Source of the DNA: Klebsiella pneumoniae
Lineage (GTDB): Bacteria > Pseudomonadota > Gammaproteobacteria > Ga0077536
Reading direction: 5' to 3'
DNA: 44,989 nucleotides
Assembly (NCBI GenBank): GCA_945876945.1
Contig: CAMCQE010000017.1
Coordinates: 1-44,989 of the forward strand
Below, piece after piece: positions 1-10,595 of the stretch. The notes under the pieces are model-generated. The model was not told where the DNA came from. It saw only the letters and a program-made list of their open reading frames with translations, and made no database searches. The translations under genes and the position numbers were made by a program. Each line of letters starts with the position of its first letter. Within the stretch, counting starts at the first letter, position 1.

Positions 1-648
1 GGCGTTCAGCATTCCCTTATAAACGATGGTGCGGTGGGACAGGCTCGGCACGTAGAAGAGCTGCTTTTCTGCCAGCGAAGACTGCCAGATGGCGTGTTCA
101 ACGCGTTTGCGGACCACGTAGAGCTTGCGTTCAAAGGTGTCGCCATCCGCGATGTGGGCGGGCCGGCCGATGAACAGCTGCTTGAACGCGGGTTCGCAGG
201 CCAGCGCGGTGGGGCCGATGGCGGAATCGTCGAAAGGGAGCTCACGCCAGCCGAGGAGCGTGAGGCCTTCTTCGGCGATGACTTTTGCGAATTCGTTTTC
301 GCAGGCTGCGGCGTCGGCGGCAGCCCGCGGCAGAAAGATCATGCCGGCGGCGTAATGGCCGGCGGGCGGGAGTTCGAAACCCAGCTTGCTACATTCGCGG
401 CGGAGAAACCGGTCGGGGATCTGGATGAGAATCCCGGCGCCATCTCCGGTATTGATCTCGGCGCCGGAGGCCCCCCGATGTTCGAGATGGTCGAGGATGG
501 TCAGCGCGCGCTCAATGGTTTGATGCGATTTGCGCCCTTTCATGTCCACGACGAAACCAACGCCACAGGCGTCGTGTTCCGTGCTTGCGTCATAGAGGCC
601 TGCTTCAGGCCGACCCTGATGGGGAAAGGTGGTGCGCTCGATCGACAT
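1..648 (-). CDS. gltB: Glutamate synthase large subunit (GltB), N-terminal part
   Basis: Only the first 216 codons are in the window; the gene runs off the left edge. GltB makes two glutamates from glutamine and 2-oxoglutarate. The visible part is the class II glutamine amidotransferase domain. The segment HDACGVGF places the catalytic cysteine at residue 28, so a short propeptide is expected to be removed to expose it. The downstream blocks EHRGASGAE and NTGDGAGIL are typical of this domain. The ATG is at 646-648. A small hairpin (CCCCT...AGGGG, near 672-686) lies just upstream. In Pseudomonas gltB also follows the aroB/damX-like genes, so the context fits. The synthase and Fe-S domains cannot be checked here. 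Confidence 0.93.
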   Translation of the reverse strand, partial: MSIERTTFPHQGRPEAGLYDASTEHDACGVGFVVDMKGRKSHQTIERALTILDHLEHRGASGAEINTGDGAGILIQIPDRFLRRECSKLGFELPPAGHYAAGMIFLPRAAADAAACENEFAKVIAEEGLTLLGWRELPFDDSAIGPTALACEPAFKQLFIGRPAHIADGDTFERKLYVVRKRVEHAIWQSSLAEKQLFYVPSLSHRTIVYKGMLNA

Positions 649-833
649 CTAAGAGATACCTGTTCTGATAACCCCTTGGGCAGGGGATGAAAACTGAGCC
701 AAAAAGGGCGGGAAGTATAGCCGTCGTATTAGCGGAGTGTCACGGTGGAGGCAAGCATTTTTTGCGGTGCAGCTAAAAGCGCCCAAGCATTCGCCTCGCC
801 CGCCCACTTGGCCTCTGGCCGGGCGCTGTCCGC

Positions 834-2531
834 TTAGTGTTGAAGGGCGTTCACGCTCCTGACATCCCGAACCCACGGCTGCACTTCGCGGGCAATGGCC
901 GGCGGCAGGCGTGAGGCTGCATTTTGGGCTGCAGTTCGTGCGGTGTAGCGACCGTAGACGACCACGTACCACGGTTTGCCATTGCGCTTGGTATCAATGA
1001 TGCGCGCCGACCCAGCAATGCCGTGGCGGCTGATAAAACCGGATGCGGCCGTGCGTTCGCTCACGCCAAACAGCTGCAAGGTATAACCAGATTCAGGCGC
1101 GGCCTGCGGGGCGGGGGCCTTGCGTAGCGGTTTCGCCGGCGTTGAGGATTGTGACTTCGTTGCCTGAGCGGTCTTGGTGGAAGGGGAAGCCTTCGGCTTG
1201 CTCGCGGGAGTCGACTTGGTCGGCGCCGGCTTGCTCGGTGTTTTGGTGATGGCCTGCTTGGGCTTTTCCTGCCCGTTCTTCACGGGCGCGGGTTTCGGCG
1301 GGGCTTCACGCACGGGCGCCGCAACGGCGGGCGGTGTCGGTGTGCTTGCTGCGGTGGCTGACGCTACCGCCGCTGCAGATGGCGGCGTCGTTTGCGCCGC
1401 ATCTGTGCTCGCCACCGGCGGGAGCGGCACCATCTCGGCCGTCGAGGCTGGCGCCGTCGGGCCGGTGGGGTTTGGTGTACCGCCAGGATCAGGGAGGGTG
1501 ATTTCCATTCTTTGCCGGTCGCCACCCCAGGTGGTGACTTCGCTAGCGGGGCTCGCCGGGGGAGCCGCAGGTGCCTCGACGGGCGCTGGGGTTGGTGCCG
1601 GGACCTCGGTCGTTGTGCTTAACGGTGTCGGTGCGGGTTCCGGGGCGCCGCTGAAAATGAACCACAGGCCAATGCCCAAGATAGCCAGCACGCCTGCCAT
1701 CACGGGGCGCAATTTCGGATTTGCCAGTTGTTTGCGCGCAACTGTGACAGCGTTCTCCCAAGGCAGGGCTGGCCGTGACTGGCTAGGACTGGGCGCTCTG
1801 CCCATCATCGCCTGACGCGCAAGCGCAACCAGGACGCCAGGATTGCCGTTGGCCTCTTGCCCGATGTGCGCGATGGTTTCCGGCGAGAACCATTCGTCCA
1901 CCGTGGCGCCCAGTGCGCCCAGACGTTGTTCAAGAAAGGCGCGGGTCTCGGTCTCGGCCAGCGGCGGAATTTCCACCACATGAACCAGACCATGTTGGGG
2001 GCGATCCCGTTGTAACGCGGCCAGCAGGGCGGCATGTTCCGGCGCTGCCGTCATCAAAACCCGCGCCTCCGCCAAGGGTTCTTCGGTGCGCGCCAGGCCC
2101 AGCAACACGCTGACGGTTTCAACGGGTAGCTGGTCGGCGTCATCCACCATCAACACCACCGTTTTGCCATTGCGCTCCAGATGGGTGATTTTCTGGCGCA
2201 GCGACTCGATCAGCGGGTTCTCTGCCGCACTGTCTTCGGCGTCGATATCGAGTGCTGCGGCGACTTGGGTAAGCAGGCTCTGCGCGCTCAGCAGTGGGCC
2301 CGCATTCAGCGTGACGCAGCGCCAGCGCTCGGCCGAAGCGCCTGCGATGGACCGAAGGACGGTGGATTTTCCGGTTCCCTGCTCCCCCGTGAGCAAAATC
2401 AACTGCCGCCCGAACTCCAGGAGATGGGCGATAAGGTCTGTGCGTTGTTGCAGCACCGGACTGATGTAGAGCCCGCCTGAAGGCAGTTCCGAACCAAATG
2501 CTGCCGTTGGATTAGTGAGAGAGATATCCAC
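834..2531 (-). CDS. damX: DamX-like protein: ExeA-type AAA ATPase with C-terminal SPOR domain
   Basis: A 565-residue inner-membrane protein. An N-terminal AAA/ExeA-like ATPase has Walker A GEQGTGKS (residues 49-56) and a Walker B-like segment VVLMVDDAD (about 125-133). One membrane span follows at about 274-293. Then comes a long Pro/Ala/Lys/Thr-rich linker (about 295-475) and a C-terminal SPOR domain that would bind denuded peptidoglycan at division septa. This arrangement matches DamX and the Pseudomonas ExeA-like gene between aroB and gltB. It lies 10 bp after dgt and probably ends the aroK-aroB-dgt-damX unit. A cell-division role is inferred from the family. The linker is low-complexity, so alignment will only be informative at the two ends. 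Confidence 0.85.
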   Translation of the reverse strand: MDISLTNPTAAFGSELPSGGLYISPVLQQRTDLIAHLLEFGRQLILLTGEQGTGKSTVLRSIAGASAERWRCVTLNAGPLLSAQSLLTQVAAALDIDAEDSAAENPLIESLRQKITHLERNGKTVVLMVDDADQLPVETVSVLLGLARTEEPLAEARVLMTAAPEHAALLAALQRDRPQHGLVHVVEIPPLAETETRAFLEQRLGALGATVDEWFSPETIAHIGQEANGNPGVLVALARQAMMGRAPSPSQSRPALPWENAVTVARKQLANPKLRPVMAGVLAILGIGLWFIFSGAPEPAPTPLSTTTEVPAPTPAPVEAPAAPPASPASEVTTWGGDRQRMEITLPDPGGTPNPTGPTAPASTAEMVPLPPVASTDAAQTTPPSAAAVASATAASTPTPPAVAAPVREAPPKPAPVKNGQEKPKQAITKTPSKPAPTKSTPASKPKASPSTKTAQATKSQSSTPAKPLRKAPAPQAAPESGYTLQLFGVSERTAASGFISRHGIAGSARIIDTKRNGKPWYVVVYGRYTARTAAQNAASRLPPAIAREVQPWVRDVRSVNALQH

Positions 2532-2541
2532 GCGTGCCCTT

Positions 2542-3678
2542 TTAGTCAGTGCTGTCGTTACCGGAGGTTAGCTTGGCATGTTCTGCCATGGCGTAACGAT
2601 CGGTCATGCCGGCGATATGGTCTGCGACGGCTTGGGCCCGCGGAAGTAATTCGGCGGGCAGCACGCCTTTGTCCTGCGGCCAGAGTACCGGCCTTTCCAT
2701 GTATTCCTCAAACAAACGGGCCACTATTTTCTGTGACCTTTGCGCCATTGCCTGCACCTGAGGGTGTTCGTAGAGGGCCGTGCGGAGCAAGCGCTTGAGG
2801 CCCAGATGGTGTTCCCGCATCCCGGGGCTGAAATCCACCATCGTGACCGGGGCGCTACGCACCTGCTCCACGTCTACGGGTTGTCTTGCCGCAATTTGGG
2901 CCGTCGAATGCTCAATGAGGTCGATCACAGATCGGTTCAGCATTTCCCGGATGACGGTGTAGCGTTGCCGTTTCGGGTCAAGTGAGGGCCAGCGCGCGCG
3001 GATTTCGTCTTCGATTTGGCGAAAAAAATCGAGTTCGCGCAGCTGGCTGATGGTGAGCAAACCGGCGCGCAAGCCATCGTCCATGTCATGGTGGTTGTAG
3101 GCGATTTCGTCTGCGACATTTGCAAGTTGCGCCTCTAGCGAGGGCTGGCGTCGCGCCAGAAATCGCTGACCTAGCGGTCCCAGTCGTTGCGCATTTTCAT
3201 GGCTGCAATGCTTGAGAATACCTTCCCGGGTCTCGTACATCAGATTGAGGCCGGGGAATTCGGGATAGCGCTGTTCCAGCAGGTCGACTACGCGTAGGGA
3301 ATGCAGGTTGTGCTCAAAGCCGCCAAATTCCCGCATGCAGGCGTTTAGGGCATGCTGACCGGCATGGCCAAACGGGGTGTGGCCGAGGTCGTGAGCGAGC
3401 GAAATTGCCTCGACCAGATCTTCGTTGATCTGCAAGGCACGCGCGACGCTCCGCGCGATCTGCGCCACTTCCAGCGAATGTGTGAGGCGCGTGCGAAACA
3501 TGTCGCCTTCGTGATTAACGAAGACCTGTGTCTTGTATTCCAGGCGCCGAAACGCGGAACTGTGAATGACGCGGTCGCGATCGCGCTGAAACTGGCTGCG
3601 CCAGCGCGGCGGCGCCTCCTCAAACAGGCGGCCACGGGTCGCTGATTCCAGGACGGCGTAGGCGGCGAGTGCGCTCAT
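2542..3678 (-). CDS. dgt: Deoxyguanosinetriphosphate triphosphohydrolase-like HD protein
   Basis: A 378-residue HD-superfamily dNTPase of the short Dgt type. It is predicted to hydrolyse dNTPs to the deoxynucleoside and inorganic triphosphate. The metal site is visible: RLTHSLEV (H67), SLAHDLGHTPFGHAG (H96-D97) and the later YNHHDMDDG block. Its length suits the Dgt-like subfamily rather than the about 500-residue E. coli Dgt. It starts at ATG 3676-3678, 33 bp after the aroB stop, and ends 10 bp before damX, so it is probably co-transcribed with both. Finding dgt between aroB and damX differs from the Pseudomonas order. Nucleotide specificity cannot be read from the sequence. Confidence 0.88.
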   Translation of the reverse strand: MSALAAYAVLESATRGRLFEEAPPRWRSQFQRDRDRVIHSSAFRRLEYKTQVFVNHEGDMFRTRLTHSLEVAQIARSVARALQINEDLVEAISLAHDLGHTPFGHAGQHALNACMREFGGFEHNLHSLRVVDLLEQRYPEFPGLNLMYETREGILKHCSHENAQRLGPLGQRFLARRQPSLEAQLANVADEIAYNHHDMDDGLRAGLLTISQLRELDFFRQIEDEIRARWPSLDPKRQRYTVIREMLNRSVIDLIEHSTAQIAARQPVDVEQVRSAPVTMVDFSPGMREHHLGLKRLLRTALYEHPQVQAMAQRSQKIVARLFEEYMERPVLWPQDKGVLPAELLPRAQAVADHIAGMTDRYAMAEHAKLTSGNDSTD

Positions 3679-3711
3679 GGGGTTGGACGGTGTGCTCTGG
3701 GCGTTGCGACT

Positions 3712-4803
3712 TCAGCCGACCTGAAAGGTCGCTGACGGTCCTAGCACTTCGAGCAGGGCCCCCTCGTCGTAATCATCTCGTATCGACGCATGGCCGATGG
3801 CATCAAGCAAGATCAGTCGAATCCGGCCGTCCCTGTTTTTCTTGTCGATGCTCATCGCCTCTAGCAACTGGCTGCGACTGCTTGATTCCGGTGGCTCGGT
3901 GGGAAGCCCCGCTCGCGCAACCAAATTGATTATTCGATCGCGGCTGGTTGGCGCGATATTGCCCATTCGCGTCGACAGCCTCGCGGCCATGCACATGCCG
4001 GCCCCAACCGCCTCGCCATGCAGCCAGCTCCCATAGCCCTGCGCATGTTCAATCGCATGCCCGAAAGTGTGTCCAAAATTCAGTAAAGCCCGCTCGCCGC
4101 TCTCCTGTTCGTCGGCGCCAACGACTGCCGCCTTGTTCTCACAAGACCTTCTCACGGCCAGCGCGAGCGTTGCCGTGTCGCGGGCAAGAAGTTGGTCGAG
4201 GTGGGTCTCCATCCAGTCGAAAAAATCCCGGTCACGAATCAGCCCGTATTTGATGATCTCCGCAAGGCCGGCAGTGAATTCGCGAGGCGGCAAGGTGCCA
4301 AGCGTTTCCAGATCCGCAATGACGGCTGTGGGTTGGTGAAAAGCGCCGATCATGTTTTTGCCGAGCGGATGGTTAACGGCCGTCTTGCCGCCTACCGAGG
4401 AGTCCACTTGCGCCAGCAGTGTGGTTGGGAGTTGCACAAAACTGACACCGCGCTGGTAAGAGGCGGCGGCAAATCCGGCCACATCCCCCACTACCCCGCC
4501 GCCCAGCGCAACCACCGTGCAGCCTCTTTCAAACTTGGCTTCAAGCAAGGCTGTCAGAATTTGATAGTAGCTCTCGATGGTTTTCTGCGACTCGCCATCG
4601 CGGAGCGAGACTTTGCGCAGTTGTCGGTCTTGCAGGGCTTCTTCAACGAAGTGAGCGTAAAGCGGGTCGACCAATTCGTTGGTGACGAGCATGACCTGTT
4701 TGGATTTGATGGCCCGGCCCAGCAAGGCGGTATCGCGCAAGAGCCCTGACCCAATGAATATCGGATAACTGCGCGCTGCTAAATCGACCTCGATTCGAAT
4801 CAC
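3712..4803 (-). CDS. aroB: 3-dehydroquinate synthase
   Basis: A 363-residue cytosolic enzyme, the second step of the shikimate pathway (DAHP to 3-dehydroquinate; NAD+ and a divalent metal). Diagnostic segments are GGGVVGDVAGF, the QLPTTLLAQVDSSVGGKT block and the metal-ligand regions EIIKYG and NFGHTFGHAIEH. Length is normal for the family. Its ATG overlaps the aroK stop by 4 bp, so translation of the two is likely coupled. The aroK-aroB pair is a very common proteobacterial arrangement. Nothing looks missing or truncated. Confidence 0.96.
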   Translation of the reverse strand: MIRIEVDLAARSYPIFIGSGLLRDTALLGRAIKSKQVMLVTNELVDPLYAHFVEEALQDRQLRKVSLRDGESQKTIESYYQILTALLEAKFERGCTVVALGGGVVGDVAGFAAASYQRGVSFVQLPTTLLAQVDSSVGGKTAVNHPLGKNMIGAFHQPTAVIADLETLGTLPPREFTAGLAEIIKYGLIRDRDFFDWMETHLDQLLARDTATLALAVRRSCENKAAVVGADEQESGERALLNFGHTFGHAIEHAQGYGSWLHGEAVGAGMCMAARLSTRMGNIAPTSRDRIINLVARAGLPTEPPESSSRSQLLEAMSIDKKNRDGRIRLILLDAIGHASIRDDYDEGALLEVLGPSATFQVG

Positions 4804-5312
4804 GATGCGCTCGCTCTGATGGTGTTGACGATGTCGCTCATGGATTGGGCACCGGTATCGATGGTCAAGTGGGCTATCTCACGATAGAGCGGCTCGCGCT
4901 GTCGGATGATTTCTCGCATTTTCTCGCTTCGGTTGGCCACTTGGAGCAGTGGGCGATTTGCATCGTTACGTGTGCGCGCAACCAGCAGTTCTATGGGGGC
5001 GTTGAGGTAGACGACGAGTCCCCTGCTGGCCAAGGCTATTCTATTTTCCGGGTCCAATACGGCTCCCCCGCCAGTGGCGAGAACGATGCTCTCCTCCTGG
5101 GTGAGGTCATCAATGACCCGCTTTTCCCGCGACCGAAACCCGCTCTCGCCCTCGATCTCGAAAATCAACGGTATTCGTGCGCCCGTTCGGCGCTCGATCT
5201 CGTGATCGCAGTCAACGAATCGGCGCTTAAGCGCTCTAGCAAGGCGCTTGCCGATGGTGGTCTTGCCCGCGCCCATAGGTCCGATAAGGAATATTCGTGC
5301 TGGCTTTTCCAC
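4800..5312 (-). CDS. aroK: Shikimate kinase
   Basis: Phosphorylates shikimate at the 3-OH with ATP. The P-loop GPMGAGKT is at residues 11-18 with the start chosen here. DCDHEIERRTG (shikimate-binding DxD region), GFRSREKRV (substrate arginine) and ATGGGAV follow. The frame stays open to a TTG at 5346-5348, but that codon sits in the T-rich tail of the pilQ-aroK terminator and adds 12 residues not typical of the family. GTG at 5310-5312 gives 170 residues, close to the usual 170-175. No strong Shine-Dalgarno is visible for either start, so the start is the uncertain part. The 3' end overlaps aroB by 4 bp. Confidence 0.93.
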   Translation of the reverse strand: MEKPARIFLIGPMGAGKTTIGKRLARALKRRFVDCDHEIERRTGARIPLIFEIEGESGFRSREKRVIDDLTQEESIVLATGGGAVLDPENRIALASRGLVVYLNAPIELLVARTRNDANRPLLQVANRSEKMREIIRQREPLYREIAHLTIDTGAQSMSDIVNTIRASAS

Positions 5313-5345
5313 GGCAGGAATTGTTGCAGAGCCTGACCCATGGCG

Positions 5346-5374
5346 CAAAAAGAAAAGGGCCCGGAGGGCCCTTT
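5346..5374 (-). terminator. Intrinsic terminator after pilQ
   Basis: Perfect 9-bp inverted repeat AAAGGGCCC / GGGCCCTTT (5354-5374) with a 3-nt loop. On the minus strand a T-rich run (TTTTCTTTTT) follows at once. It lies 18 nt past the pilQ stop and would end the pilMNOPQ message just before aroK. The T-run abuts or overlaps the extended aroK start at 5348. Confidence 0.85.
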
Positions 5375-5392
5375 GCTGACGGATAGGCCCAA

Positions 5393-7504
5393 CTATTTCT
5401 GTGACAGAGAAAGGGACTCTTTGAGGATTTTGGGCGTCACGAAAATCAGCAGTTCGCGCTTTTTCTGTTCCACCGAGGTTCTCTTGAACAGATGCCCAAA
5501 GTAGGGCAAATCACCGAAGAACGGCACCTTGGTCTGATCCTTGTTGTTCGTCGAGGTGAAGATTCCTCCCAGAACGACGGTCTCGCCATTTTCCACCAAC
5601 ACCTGCGTCTGGACCTGTTTGGTGTCAATACTGGGTACGCCCGCGAATACCTGTCCAACCGAATCGTTATTGACCGTGAGGTCCATGATGACCCGATCGT
5701 CTGGCGTAATTTGCGGCGTGACCCTCAGACTCAACACCGCTTTTTTGAACGAGACGGCGGTTGCACCGGCAGCACTCGCTTCCTGATAAGGAATTTCCGT
5801 ACCGGATTCAATGGTGGCTTCTTTCTGGTTGGCGGTGATGACCTGCGGGCTGGCAATTACCTCACCGCGGCCTTCGGTCTGCATGGCAGAAAGCTCGAGC
5901 TGGATGAGATAGCTGCCGATTCTGCCTACCGACCATTTGAAGGCGGCCGCGGCGGGATTCACCGGCAGGTCAACGATGTAGTTTTCCAGGCCGTCACTAT
6001 TGAAGGTTGTGGTACCGCCGTAGTTGACGTCCCCATCGATACCACCGCCGATCGCATTGACCTGACCTCTCCTTCGGTCGAATCGCTTGCTGTAACCGAA
6101 ACGTACGCCGAGTTCTCTGCCGAAATCCTCGTTAGCGATGACGATGCGGGACTCGATGAGCACCTGCTTCACCGGCACATCCAATGCTTCCACCACCTTG
6201 CGGATGTCTGTCAGGTTTTCCGCCGTGTCCTGCACCAACAGCGTGTTGGTCCTTTGATCGACGGTGATGTTGCCGCGGGCAGAAAGCAGATTGTTTTCTT
6301 TTGCTTTCAGCAGGGTGGAAATGTCACTGGCCTTGGCGTAGTTAATTTGGACAAATTCAGTTTTAAGCGGGGACAGTTCCTGCAGTTGCTTTTGCGCCTC
6401 AAGCTCCAGCTTTTCCCGCGCTGCAATTTCTTCCTGAGGAGCCACCATCACCACATTGCCGGTCTGCCGTTTGGCGAGACCCTTGGTGCGGAGAATCAAA
6501 TCCATTGCCTGATCCCATGGCGTGTTTTTGAGGCGAAGGGTGACATTGCCAGAGACAGTGTCACTGGCGATCAGGTTGAAGCCGGTAAAATCGGCGATTA
6601 ACTGAAGCACAGCCCGAACCTCAATGTCCTGAAAGTTCAGCGAAAGCCGCTCGCCGGTGTAGCCAAATTTCTCTTTCTTTTGCGCCTCTTCCTGCTGCTT
6701 GGTGAGCGGTTTCAGTTCAAGCGTGAAGATGTTGTCCGACTGGTAGGCCAGATGCTCGTAGGTGCCTTTCGGCGTGACGACCATGCGCGTGCCGTTGCCC
6801 TGACGGAAGGTGTCGATTTCCAGCGCGGGTGTTGCGAAATCTCTCACATCGAGCTTGCGATCCAGCGATTCCGGCAAGTTCGTATCCATGAAATCAACCA
6901 GCAGTTTGCCGCCCTGCTCTTGAATGTTGATTCCAATTTTGGGGTTTGAAAGGTCCACCACGATTTGCGCCTCGCCGCCCGCGCCCCGTCTGAAATCGAT
7001 CGCTCTCAGACTTTCGCCGGTCGCGCTGCCTGGCATGGTGATCGGCGCGCCTGCAACCGCTGCTGGCTTGGCGGGGGTGGCGATGGTTTGAGCCTTGGGC
7101 CCCGTCGGAGGGGCCAAGTCGGCCGGCAAGCCCTCCAGAACGACCTTGATGACGTCGCCGCTGCGATTGATGGCGTAGGGCACTAACTGAACCAGATTAA
7201 CGACTACGCGGGTCCGGCCACCGGCTTCTACTGCGGTCACGCTTTCAACTTTGCCGACACCTACAGACTGTGATTTCTGTGCGACGTTGAGTTTTACCCC
7301 GGTGAAATCCAGTGCCACTCGAGCAGGGTTGTCGATGGTGAAGCTGAGAGGGTCGGTGGCGGCAGGATCGGAAAGTTTGAGTTCGAGTTGGACGCGGTCA
7401 CCCGGCAGGGCCGTATATCGAATGCCGTCGAGAGACGTCGCACAGGCATTCGCTGCCAACCATCCCATCGCCAAACCGGCCAATAACCTAAATGCATTTC
7501 GCAT
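5393..7504 (-). CDS. pilQ: Type IV pilus outer-membrane secretin PilQ
   Basis: A 703-residue precursor of the outer-membrane secretin through which the pilus leaves the cell. The start at ATG 7502-7504 is supported by a GGAG 9 nt upstream and by a good signal peptide (hydrophobic FRLLAGLAMGWLAANACA). The frame is open further upstream to 7723, but that would run into pilP. Domain order: two AMIN-like peptidoglycan-binding segments in the N-terminal third, an STN/N0 domain with the LSLNFQDIEVRAVLQLIADF motif, an N1 domain, and the C-terminal secretin pore with VPFFGDLPYFGHLF. It is the last gene of pilMNOPQ, about 95 bp after pilP, and is followed by a terminator. Confidence 0.95.
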   Translation of the reverse strand: MRNAFRLLAGLAMGWLAANACATSLDGIRYTALPGDRVQLELKLSDPAATDPLSFTIDNPARVALDFTGVKLNVAQKSQSVGVGKVESVTAVEAGGRTRVVVNLVQLVPYAINRSGDVIKVVLEGLPADLAPPTGPKAQTIATPAKPAAVAGAPITMPGSATGESLRAIDFRRGAGGEAQIVVDLSNPKIGINIQEQGGKLLVDFMDTNLPESLDRKLDVRDFATPALEIDTFRQGNGTRMVVTPKGTYEHLAYQSDNIFTLELKPLTKQQEEAQKKEKFGYTGERLSLNFQDIEVRAVLQLIADFTGFNLIASDTVSGNVTLRLKNTPWDQAMDLILRTKGLAKRQTGNVVMVAPQEEIAAREKLELEAQKQLQELSPLKTEFVQINYAKASDISTLLKAKENNLLSARGNITVDQRTNTLLVQDTAENLTDIRKVVEALDVPVKQVLIESRIVIANEDFGRELGVRFGYSKRFDRRRGQVNAIGGGIDGDVNYGGTTTFNSDGLENYIVDLPVNPAAAAFKWSVGRIGSYLIQLELSAMQTEGRGEVIASPQVITANQKEATIESGTEIPYQEASAAGATAVSFKKAVLSLRVTPQITPDDRVIMDLTVNNDSVGQVFAGVPSIDTKQVQTQVLVENGETVVLGGIFTSTNNKDQTKVPFFGDLPYFGHLFKRTSVEQKKRELLIFVTPKILKESLSLSQK

Positions 7505-7598
7505 AGCTTTGCGCTCCACCTTGCCTGTCGTCTGGCGAATATTCGCTTTAACGATGGCAGTTAACATTCTTGAATACTGCGAGATAGATGAGCCACTA

Positions 7599-8147
7599 CT
7601 ATTCTTCGGCCAAGGCCAGAGAGGCGTTGCGCTCCTCCCATCGGCCTTCGCTATCCTTGACGATTTCGCGCAATTCAAGTCGGTCTTCCTTGATGTCCAG
7701 TACCTTGCCGTAATTGCGGCCAAGGTAATTTCCCACCTGAATACGGTGAACTGTGCCTGCGTTGTCCCTGATGATGGCCCATAGCGAATTTTCGCTTTGT
7801 AAGCTGCCGACCATCCGCAGCGTGTCTAGCTCGAATGCTTCCAGTTCTTCGCTGTTATGAGTCCGAATTTCGTCGTTGAATTTCTCTTGCTGTATGTCAA
7901 CGACCTGCCCCACAGCTTCGACCTTTTTCGCTTGATCCAAGGTCTCCTGAAATGGATCTCTAAGCCCATTTTCCGCCGATGAATACAGGTATCGCTCATA
8001 GGGTTTGATGGCGGGCAACGCCGCGACTTGCCCACCTTTGCGAGCCAGCACTGACGCAATGTACTGTTCCAGATCTGACTTGTCTGACCCGGCGCAGCCA
8101 CCGAGCATGACCACTGAAATGAGACCGAAGTAGCGATAAAAACTCAT
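7599..8147 (-). CDS. pilP: Type IV pilus lipoprotein PilP
   Basis: A 182-residue lipoprotein with lipobox LGGC; the lipidated cysteine is residue 18. PilP links the inner-membrane PilMNO subcomplex to PilQ in the periplasm. Family features seen are the ENGLRDPFQ segment and the C-terminal beta domain (LRMVGSLQSENSLWAIIRD, then VHRIQVGNYLGRNYGKV), which contacts the N0 domain of secretin. The start overlaps the pilO stop by 4 bp, showing tight coupling. Confidence 0.95.
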   Translation of the reverse strand: MSFYRYFGLISVVMLGGCAGSDKSDLEQYIASVLARKGGQVAALPAIKPYERYLYSSAENGLRDPFQETLDQAKKVEAVGQVVDIQQEKFNDEIRTHNSEELEAFELDTLRMVGSLQSENSLWAIIRDNAGTVHRIQVGNYLGRNYGKVLDIKEDRLELREIVKDSEGRWEERNASLALAEE

Positions 8148-8767
8148 TTTGCCCTCGGCGCTGTGCTGGGAGCTTTTTTCGATTCTTCTTCTTCGTCCAT
8201 GTAGCGATATGTTTTGGCGGTTGTCTCTAGCGTGAGCTTCGCGCCAGATTGACGGGAAGAAATGTGGATATTGTGATTGGTGACGATTCGGGGGAGGTCG
8301 GACATTCCGCTGATGAAGCGGCCGAAGGCGTGATAGTCGCCCGATACCCTGATCTGGATCGGCAACTCAACATAGAAGTCGGTAGGAAGTTCTCCGCCAG
8401 GCTTGAAGAGTTCGAATTCCAACCCGGCGGCAAGTCCCTGCTGCGAAATATCAACCAGCAATGCTGCAACTTCGGTTTTGTTGGGCAGGCGCTTGAGGAG
8501 GTCGCCGAACGTCTGTTTGATGTCTTCGAGCTGTTCTTTCAGCGCGAGCAGGTTGGCCGCTTTTTTCTGTTTGGCCTCGAACGTCTGCTTGAGTTCGACT
8601 TCGGTATTTTGAGCCTTGGCCAGTTCCTCTTCCTGAGTGCTGATGTCTTGCCAGTAGCCAAGCCCCAGAATCAGTAAAAAAACCAGAATGGCCACCACCA
8701 CTCTGACGGGCAAAGGCCAGGAGCCGATGTTGTCGAGTGTCAGGTTATTGAGATCCGCGAGTTTCAT
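8144..8767 (-). CDS. pilO: Type IV pilus assembly protein PilO
   Basis: A 207-residue bitopic inner-membrane protein. It has a short cytosolic N-terminus, one transmembrane helix (about 24-44), a periplasmic coiled coil (about 48-90, Glu/Lys/Gln-rich), and a ferredoxin-like C-terminal domain. It pairs with PilN to form the alignment complex between PilM and PilP. The 4-bp overlaps with pilN upstream and pilP downstream fit the conserved operon. Length is normal. Confidence 0.95.
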   Translation of the reverse strand: MKLADLNNLTLDNIGSWPLPVRVVVAILVFLLILGLGYWQDISTQEEELAKAQNTEVELKQTFEAKQKKAANLLALKEQLEDIKQTFGDLLKRLPNKTEVAALLVDISQQGLAAGLEFELFKPGGELPTDFYVELPIQIRVSGDYHAFGRFISGMSDLPRIVTNHNIHISSRQSGAKLTLETTAKTYRYMDEEEESKKAPSTAPRAK

Positions 8768-9338
8768 GAGAGTTTGTCCCCCGTCTCGCTTGGCGCCTCG
8801 GGCTGATTTTGTTTCAGCTTAAGCCGGAATTTTGCAGTTCGCCGCCCTGCGGTATCAGCAGATTCGATGATCTCCAGATTGGGCTCCTTGAGCCACTGGG
8901 ATTTTTCGATGTTGCGCATCAGGTTAGAGACTCGGGCGTTTGACTCGGCAACCCCCTGGATTTCGATAGAGTCGCCTTGTTGCCGCACATCGGTCAGGTA
9001 CACGCCATCAGGCAACGTGGTCACCAGCTCATCGAAAATTCTCACTATCAACGGCCGGCTCGACTGCAATGACTCGATCGCCTTCATGCGTGCGATCAGG
9101 CGCTGCTTTTCTTTTTCGAGCTCCTGAATTTCCCTGATTTGGGAATCAAGCTTGGAGGTTTCGGCCTGCAGCAGTGTGTTGCGGTCGTTTTGATAAGCAA
9201 TGTGGTCGGCGTAGATAAGGTGAATGGCTAACCAAACCAGCAGAGCAAACGCAGCCACCGCGCCTGTGATCGCGGCAAATTCAATTTGCCGCTGCTTCTT
9301 GAGCGCAGCGCGCCAAGGCAGGAGATTGATTTTGGCCA

Positions 9339-9339
<1 letters not shown>
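8764..9339 (-). CDS. pilN: Type IV pilus assembly protein PilN
   Basis: A 191-residue partner of PilO. The N-terminal INLLPWR motif is the cytosolic peptide that docks into PilM. A membrane helix follows at about 22-43, then a periplasmic coiled coil and a small C-terminal domain (LPDGVYLTDVRQQGDSIEIQG region). The last base of the pilM stop is also the first base of this gene. Confidence 0.95.

Positions 9340-10595
<1,256 letters not shown>

Noticed and set aside
1174-1815. Plus-strand frame rich in Gly/Ala/Val
   Set aside because: It mirrors the Pro/Ala/Thr-rich linker of the DamX-like protein on the other strand.
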